A stretch of 64,000 bases of DNA, from contig CAVUKH010000001.1 of assembly GCA_963742035.1 (NCBI GenBank), positions 372,001 to 436,000 of the forward strand. The letters run 5' to 3'. The notes under the pieces were generated by a model, which was not told the origin of the DNA, did no database searches, and saw nothing but the letters and a program-made list of their open reading frames with translations. The translations under genes and the position numbers were made by a program. Within the stretch, counting starts at the first letter, position 1. Every line of letters starts with the position of its first letter. Positions 59,663 to 64,000 of the stretch are shown here, piece after piece. Origin of the DNA: Bog-473 sp963742035. Lineage in GTDB: Bacteria; Actinomycetota; Acidimicrobiia; Acidimicrobiales; RAAP-2.

Positions 59663-60637
59663 GTGAACCCGACCGAGGCCCTGGGCCTACCCCGCCTCCA
59701 AGAGGGACTGCGGCGTCTCGAGCCCCTGCTCACCGCCTCAGTCGTGACCGGCGATGGCTTCCTGGACGAGGTCACGACCCACCTGATCGCGGCCGGGGGC
59801 AAGCGGCTCCGACCCCTGCTGGCGCTGGCCACCGCCACCGGCGGCCTCCGGGATGCCACCGAGGACGACCTGATGGGAGGGGTGGCGGTGGAGCTCGTCC
59901 ATCTGGCCTCGCTCTACCACGACGATGTGATCGACGAGGCAACCATCCGGCGCAACGTCGAGAGCGTCAACAGCCGTTTCGGGAACCTGGTGGCCATCGT
60001 CGCCGGCGACTACCTGCTGGCCCGCAGCGCCGCCATCGCCGCCGGCCTCGGGGTCGACATCGCGGAGTTGCTGGCCGACACGTTGGGCCGGCTCTGCCAG
60101 GGCCAGGTGACCGAGGTGCGCTCGGCCTTCCAGATCTCCCGCAGCCACGAGGACTACGTCGCGTCCATCAGCGGCAAGACGGCGGCGCTGACCGCCACCT
60201 CGTGCCGCATCGGAGCGCTGACCGGCGGGCTGCCGAGCGCCGAGGTCGACGCCTGCACCGAGTTCGGGCATTGCTTCGGCATGGTGTTCCAGATCCGCGA
60301 CGACATCCTCGACATCACCGCCACCGACGGCCAGCTGCAGAAGCCGGCGGGCCAGGACCTGGCCGAGGGCATCTACACCCTGCCGGCGCTGGTGGCGCTG
60401 CAGGACCCCGACGCCGGGCCGGATCTCCGGGCCCTCTTGGGACAACCGCTGGCCCAGCCCGAACGCGACAAGGCCCGCGCCATCGTGATGGCCTCGAACG
60501 GGATCGCAGAATCCGTCGAGGCGGCCCGTCGCTACGTCGATGACGCGCAGAGGGCCACCAGCGGGATCAGCCAGCCCGACCTGCGGGCGGGGCTGTCCGG
60601 GCTGGTGGCCGACCTGCTGAGCGACCTTCCGACCTGA
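59663..60637 (+). CDS. Trans-isoprenyl diphosphate synthase (polyprenyl synthetase)
   Basis: A 324-residue prenyltransferase. The first Asp-rich motif is LYHDDVIDEATIRRN (DDxxD as DDVID, about residue 90), the second is FQIRDDILDITA (about 215), and GGKRLRPLLALATA lies before the first. These bind the Mg-diphosphate of the allylic substrate and IPP. It probably makes long-chain quinone side chains (hepta-, octa- or nonaprenyl). GTG at 59663 with a close GGAG. Divergent from clpC and convergent with the small secreted protein. Confidence 0.93.
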   Translation: MNPTEALGLPRLQEGLRRLEPLLTASVVTGDGFLDEVTTHLIAAGGKRLRPLLALATATGGLRDATEDDLMGGVAVELVHLASLYHDDVIDEATIRRNVESVNSRFGNLVAIVAGDYLLARSAAIAAGLGVDIAELLADTLGRLCQGQVTEVRSAFQISRSHEDYVASISGKTAALTATSCRIGALTGGLPSAEVDACTEFGHCFGMVFQIRDDILDITATDGQLQKPAGQDLAEGIYTLPALVALQDPDAGPDLRALLGQPLAQPERDKARAIVMASNGIAESVEAARRYVDDAQRATSGISQPDLRAGLSGLVADLLSDLPT

Positions 60638-60646
60638 CTTCGAGGG

Positions 60647-61000
60647 TCAGCCGGCGCTCGTCCCGCCGGCGGCGCACTTGGCCTGGGCCTTGGCCAACCG
60701 GGCGTTCACCTTGGACTCGCGGTTCTGCACCCTGGTGATGCGGTTGGCGATGGCGTCGGCGAGCTTGGTGTGGCCCGCCGCCTTCGCCTTGGCCTCCCGG
60801 GCCTCCGCCTTGGGCACCCACGTCGACACCTTGCCTTCCAGCGCCTGCACCTTGGCCTGCACGGCCGGGAGCTTGGCGCACCGGGCCGGCGTGCCCGCGC
60901 CCGTCGCACCAGAGGCCGGAGTCGACGCACCGGCGATGCCGGCCACGCCGAAGGTCAGGGCGCCGGCGACTGCGGCCCCGGCGATCATCGTGCGAATCAT
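60647..61000 (-). CDS. Small secreted alpha-helical protein
   Basis: A 117-residue exported protein: signal peptide MIRTMIAGAAVAGALTFGV with a likely cut after GIAGAS, a mature part with one early and one late Cys (ARCAKLPAV and QAKCAAGG, probable disulfide) and in between a Lys/Ala-rich helical coil (EAREAKAKAAGHTKLADAI, TRVQNRESKVNARLAKAQ). Strong GGAGG before the ATG at 61000. The repeat-like helices suggest a two- or three-helix bundle. No family recognised. Confidence 0.78.
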   Translation of the reverse strand: MIRTMIAGAAVAGALTFGVAGIAGASTPASGATGAGTPARCAKLPAVQAKVQALEGKVSTWVPKAEAREAKAKAAGHTKLADAIANRITRVQNRESKVNARLAKAQAKCAAGGTSAG

Positions 61001-61143
61001 GGTGTCCTCCTTGGACTCGGAAGCGCTCTGCACGCCCCGCCGCGGTCGTGCGGCACACCCCACACTGCGGGCGAGATGTGAGGGAACCGTGAGCAACCTT
61101 TGAAGAATTTCCCCGCCGTGTAAGGAAACCAGAAGAAGTCCGG

Positions 61144-61161
61144 CCCGGGTGCGCGCCCGGG
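61144..61161 (-). terminator. Possible terminator of the nadC-coaX-lysS operon
   Basis: CCCGGG (61144-61149) and CCCGGG (61156-61161) pair around TGCGCG, 18 bases after the lysS stop, followed on the minus strand by a pyrimidine-rich ACTTCTTCTGG stretch. A modest hairpin, so only a likely terminator. Confidence 0.35.
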
Positions 61162-61179
61162 TCACGCAGGAGTCGGGCG

Positions 61180-62640
61180 TCAGCCCCGGTCGGGCCGGAG
61201 CGTGGGAAAGGCGATGACCTCGCGGATGTTGGCCACGTCGCCGAACAGCATCAACAACCGGTCAACGCCGAGCCCGAACCCCGACGTCGGTGGCAACCCG
61301 TACTCGAGCGCGCGGAGGTAGTCCTCGTCCACCACCGCGGACTCCTCGTCGTCACCGGCCCGGGCCTTGGCCGCCTGCTCCTCGAAGCGGGCGCGCTGGT
61401 CGTCGGGATCGATGAGCTCCGTGAACCCGTTGCCCAGCTCGCGGCCCGCCACCACGGGCTCGTAGCGCTCGACGAGCTCGGGCCCGTCGCGGTGGCGACG
61501 CGCCAGCGGGGACACCTCGGCCGGATAGTCGATGACGAAGACGGGGCCCCACAGCTCGGTCTCCGTGGTCTTCTCGTAGATCTCGAGCAGGATCTTCCCC
61601 GACCCCCAGCCCTCCTCGACCTCGATCCCGACCTCCGCCGCCACCCGGGCCAGGTCCTGGCGCGGCGAGCGCACGTCGAGCGTGAAACCGGTCGCCTCCG
61701 CGATGAGCTCGCTCATGGTGGCACGGCGCCACGGGGTCGTGAGGTCGAGCGCGCGCCCCCCGTAGGTGAGCTTCGTCGTCCCCAGCACGTCCTGCGCCAG
61801 CCCGGCCACCAGCTCTTCGAAGACGACCATGGTGTCGGTGTAGTCGGCGTAGGCCTGATAGAGCTCGAGCGTCGTGAACTCGGGGTTGTGGCGCGGCGAG
61901 ATTCCTTCGTTGCGGAAGCTGCGACCGATCTCGAACACCTTGTCGAAGCCGCCGACGACCAGCCGCTTGAGGTAGAGCTCCGGCGCGACGCGCAGGTAGA
62001 AGTCGGTGTCGAACGTGTTGTGGTGCGTCACGAACGGGCGCGCCGTGGCACCGCCGGCGATGGGATGCAGCAACGGCGTCTCGACCTCCACGAAGCCCTG
62101 CTCCCACAGGCGCCGGCGCATGTGGCGCACGACGTCGCTCCGCATCTGCAGCAGCTGGCGCGTGCGCTCGTTGGCCCACAGGTCGACCTCGCGCTGGCGG
62201 TAGCGCGTCTCGACGTCGCTCACACCGTGCCACTTGTCCCCGAAGCTGCGCCGCGCCTCGGCCAGCAGCACCCACTGCTGGACCAGGACCGAGAGCTCGC
62301 CGCGCCGGGTGCGCACGACCTCGCCCGTGGCGCCGACCCAGTCGCCGAGATTCAGCCTGGCGAACTCCTCGAAGTCCTCGGTCACCGCGGCGCGGGCGAA
62401 GAGCTGCAGGGTGCCCGACGCGTCACGCAGCTCGCCGAAGGCAGCCTTGCCCTGATTGCGCAGCAGCATGACCCGGCCGGCCACCCCGACGGTGACGCCG
62501 GACTCCTCGCCCGGGGCGAGCGCCGACCATGCCTCCACCACGGCCGCCGTCTCGTGGGTGCGGACGAAACGGTAGGGGACTTCACGCGACCCCGACCGGC
62601 CCTGAGACTCTTCGCTCATGCCCTGAGACTCTTCGCTCAT
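61180..62640 (-). CDS. lysS: Lysyl-tRNA synthetase, class II
   Basis: A 486-residue enzyme. An N-terminal OB-fold (about 45-140; GVTVGVAGRVMLLRNQGK) precedes the class II core with motif 2 IGRSFRNEGISPRHNPEFT (about residue 240-260) and motif 3 GFGLGVDRLLMLFGD (about 460). The first 14 residues are the heptad MSEESQG twice, from a perfect 21-base duplication, so two ATG starts (62640, 62619) exist; 62640 overlaps coaX (ATGA) and is preferred. Third gene of the nadC-coaX-lysS operon. Confidence 0.97.
   Translation of the reverse strand: MSEESQGMSEESQGRSGSREVPYRFVRTHETAAVVEAWSALAPGEESGVTVGVAGRVMLLRNQGKAAFGELRDASGTLQLFARAAVTEDFEEFARLNLGDWVGATGEVVRTRRGELSVLVQQWVLLAEARRSFGDKWHGVSDVETRYRQREVDLWANERTRQLLQMRSDVVRHMRRRLWEQGFVEVETPLLHPIAGGATARPFVTHHNTFDTDFYLRVAPELYLKRLVVGGFDKVFEIGRSFRNEGISPRHNPEFTTLELYQAYADYTDTMVVFEELVAGLAQDVLGTTKLTYGGRALDLTTPWRRATMSELIAEATGFTLDVRSPRQDLARVAAEVGIEVEEGWGSGKILLEIYEKTTETELWGPVFVIDYPAEVSPLARRHRDGPELVERYEPVVAGRELGNGFTELIDPDDQRARFEEQAAKARAGDDEESAVVDEDYLRALEYGLPPTSGFGLGVDRLLMLFGDVANIREVIAFPTLRPDRG
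62599..62640 (-). repeat. Perfect 21-base direct duplication at the lysS start
   Basis: The 21-base unit at 62599-62619 is repeated exactly at 62620-62640. Each copy encodes MSEESQG with its own ATG, so the protein begins with two identical heptads. It is in frame and does no harm. Confidence 0.95.
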
Positions 62641-63488
62641 GAAGGAACGTTGCGCTCGTACACGATGCGCAGGCCGTGCAGGGTCAACCAGGGCTCCACG
62701 TGCTCAATGGTGTCCGAATACGGCGCGATGAGCGAACTGAACCCTCCCGTGGCCACCACTGTCGCCGGGCCGAGCTCTTCCATGAAGCGACGGGCCAGCG
62801 AGTCGACCAGGCCGGCGAAGCCGTAGAGCGTGCCCGACTCAATCGACTCCACGGTGGAACGGCCGATCACGCTGCGCGGCTCGACCAGCTCCACCCGCCG
62901 CAACGCGGCGGCCGATTGGTAGAGGGCATCGAGGCTGACGCCCACGCCCGGCGTGATGGCACCGCCCATGTACTCGCCGTTGGCGCTGATGGCCTCCACG
63001 GTGGTCGCGGTGCCCATGTCGACCACCACACAGGGGCCGCCGTAGAGGTCGTAGGCGCCGACCGCGTCGGCGATGCGGTCGGCGCCGACCTCCTTGGGAT
63101 TGTCGTAGAGGATCGGCATCCCGCTCTTGGTCCCGGGCCCCAGCACGACGCTGGGCAGATCGGAGAACCAGCGCGACGCCATTTGGCGCAGCTCCGTCGT
63201 CACGTGGGGCACGGAGGAGCAGACCGCGATCCCCGAGACCGACGTGGAGATGTCGAGGCCCTCGAGGTCCAACAGCTGGGTGAGGAGGACCGCGTGCTCG
63301 TCGGGAGTGCGGCTCGGCACGGTGGAGAGCCGCCAGTGGTGGGTGAGCCCGCGCGGCGCCGTCGGGTCGTGCTCGGTCCCGATGCCGACCCCGACGCTCT
63401 CCTCGGGCGTCACCATGCCGTTGTCCGCGTGCGGCGCGTAGAGGCCGATCACCGTCTCGGTGTTGCCGACGTCAATCATGAGGAGCAC
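62637..63488 (-). CDS. coaX: Type III pantothenate kinase
   Basis: A 283-residue enzyme starting coenzyme A synthesis by phosphorylating pantothenate. The ASKHA-fold motifs are LLMIDVGNTETVIGLY (phosphate 1), EVGADRIADAVGAYDLYGG (pantothenate and monovalent-cation site) and VVVDMGTATTVEAISANGEY (phosphate 2, adenosine). GTG at 63488 chosen, with ATG 63479 in frame. It is slightly longer than the usual 255-260 residues because of an insert around EESVGVGIGTEHDPTAP. Five bases after nadC and overlapping lysS. Confidence 0.96.
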   Translation of the reverse strand: MLLMIDVGNTETVIGLYAPHADNGMVTPEESVGVGIGTEHDPTAPRGLTHHWRLSTVPSRTPDEHAVLLTQLLDLEGLDISTSVSGIAVCSSVPHVTTELRQMASRWFSDLPSVVLGPGTKSGMPILYDNPKEVGADRIADAVGAYDLYGGPCVVVDMGTATTVEAISANGEYMGGAITPGVGVSLDALYQSAAALRRVELVEPRSVIGRSTVESIESGTLYGFAGLVDSLARRFMEELGPATVVATGGFSSLIAPYSDTIEHVEPWLTLHGLRIVYERNVPS

Positions 63489-63493
63489 GGCGC

Positions 63494-64000
63494 TCAGACC
63501 CCTTCGCCGCGCGCGAGATCCGTGCCCGCAGTGGTCCAGAGCAGGTCCAGACCGAGATCGAGCGCCGGGGCCGAATGGGTCAGCGCGCCCACCGAAATCC
63601 GGTCCGGACCCGCGGCGGCGTAGGCGCCGATGGTGGCCAGCGTCACATTGCCGGACACCTCGGTGAGGATGGGCCCGGCCGCGTCCATGTGCGCCACCGC
63701 GATCGCCTCGACGACGGTCCCCGGATCCATGTTGTCGAGCAGCACGGCGTCGGCGCCCGCCCGGGCCGCCTGCGCCGTCTGGTCGAGGGTGTCGCACTCA
63801 ATCTCGACCAGACGCCCCGGCCACAACGTGCGGGCCCGGCCCACCGCGTCGGCGATGGTGGTCCCGGCCAGGTGGTTGTCCTTCACCAAAAGGGCGTCGG
63901 ACAGTCCGGCGCGGTGATTGGTCCCGCCGCCGGCGCGCACGGCCGCCTTCTCCAGCACGCGCAGTCCCGGAGTCGTCTTGCGGGTGTCGAGGACGGCCAC
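63494..64000 (-). CDS. nadC: Nicotinate-nucleotide pyrophosphorylase, C-terminal part
   Basis: The gene runs off the right edge; 168 residues of the C-terminal catalytic barrel are present. DTRKTTPGLRVLEKAAV, NHRAGLSDALLVKDNHL, VEIECDTLDQTAQA and DAVLLDNMDPGTV are diagnostic of quinolinate phosphoribosyltransferase, which makes nicotinate mononucleotide for NAD. The stop is 5 bases before coaX. The N-terminus lies outside the window, so the ATG/GTG start cannot be judged. Confidence 0.95.
   Translation of the reverse strand: MAVLDTRKTTPGLRVLEKAAVRAGGGTNHRAGLSDALLVKDNHLAGTTIADAVGRARTLWPGRLVEIECDTLDQTAQAARAGADAVLLDNMDPGTVVEAIAVAHMDAAGPILTEVSGNVTLATIGAYAAAGPDRISVGALTHSAPALDLGLDLLWTTAGTDLARGEGV

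Overview
The window is high-GC DNA from an actinobacterium, most likely of the class Acidimicrobiia. The coding style (GTG/TTG starts, GTGA/ATGA stop-start overlaps, very high GC3) is actinobacterial. The right third (about 51-64 kb: rlmB, ispF, ispD, carD, disA, radA, clpC, lysS, coaX, nadC) follows the gene order I remember around Mycobacterium tuberculosis Rv3579c-Rv3600c, but without cysS. HemQ, a deazaflavin(F420)-type protein, ECF42, a fused LivHM permease and the GGIFSYGD-type repeats fit the same group. No rRNA, CRISPR array, intact insertion sequence or intact prophage was seen.

Layout. 0-8.8 kb is a loose set of single genes: 1-Cys peroxiredoxin, three VOC/glyoxalase proteins, two tiny stress-type membrane proteins behind a SigF/SigB-like promoter, an APH-fold kinase, an alpha/beta hydrolase, a quinone-oxidoreductase-like MDR and a sulfotransferase. 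8.9-14.0 kb is a complete branched-chain-type ABC uptake operon (binding protein, fused LivH-LivM permease, two ATPases) behind a KstR-like palindrome. 14.1-15.9 kb holds two paralogous membrane/coiled-coil genes, the second fused to a GH43-like beta-propeller. 16-24 kb is a low-density accessory stretch with a decayed excisionase-like gene, PAP2 phosphatase, SGNH lipoprotein, Ddn-like protein and the ECF42/YCII/reductase cassette. 24-36 kb holds amidohydrolase, MFS, pheA, larB-larC, a PLP decarboxylase, DsbA-like protein, amidase and an MFS-lipoprotein pair. 35-40 kb is a TetR-controlled SRPBCC-cupin-MBL operon and a secreted propeller-repeat protein. 41-46 kb holds larE with a free-standing NIL protein, hemQ, CIRCE-controlled groEL, and a SAM-riboswitch-controlled threonine-synthase-like gene overlapping a MoaD/ThiS-type sulfur-carrier gene. 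46.7-50.5 kb holds a glucosyl-3-phosphoglycerate-synthase/trehalose-6-phosphate-synthase fusion facing a trehalose phosphatase. 50.6-64 kb holds tRNA-Thr(UGU), mscL and the conserved housekeeping block.

How the genes work together. larB, larC and larE supply the nickel-pincer cofactor although no LarA-type racemase is in view. otsB sits beside the fused OtsA, giving trehalose and probably glucosylglycerate osmolytes. ispD, ispF and the polyprenyl synthase supply isoprenoids. nadC, coaX and lysS form one coupled operon. The most intriguing unit is riboswitch-thrC-moaD. A SAM-sensing leader on a threonine synthase makes little metabolic sense, but it would fit a PLP enzyme that makes homocysteine from O-phosphohomoserine with sulfur delivered by the adjacent GG-ended carrier. 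That is inference, not proof.

Three genes (cupin at 36.5 kb, propeller protein at 38.4 kb, GNAT at 56.8 kb) are broken by what looks like one surplus base each in or next to a short homopolymer. In each case the homology continues seamlessly in the next frame. This looks more like indel error in the assembly than real decay, and these three translations should be read as joined frames.
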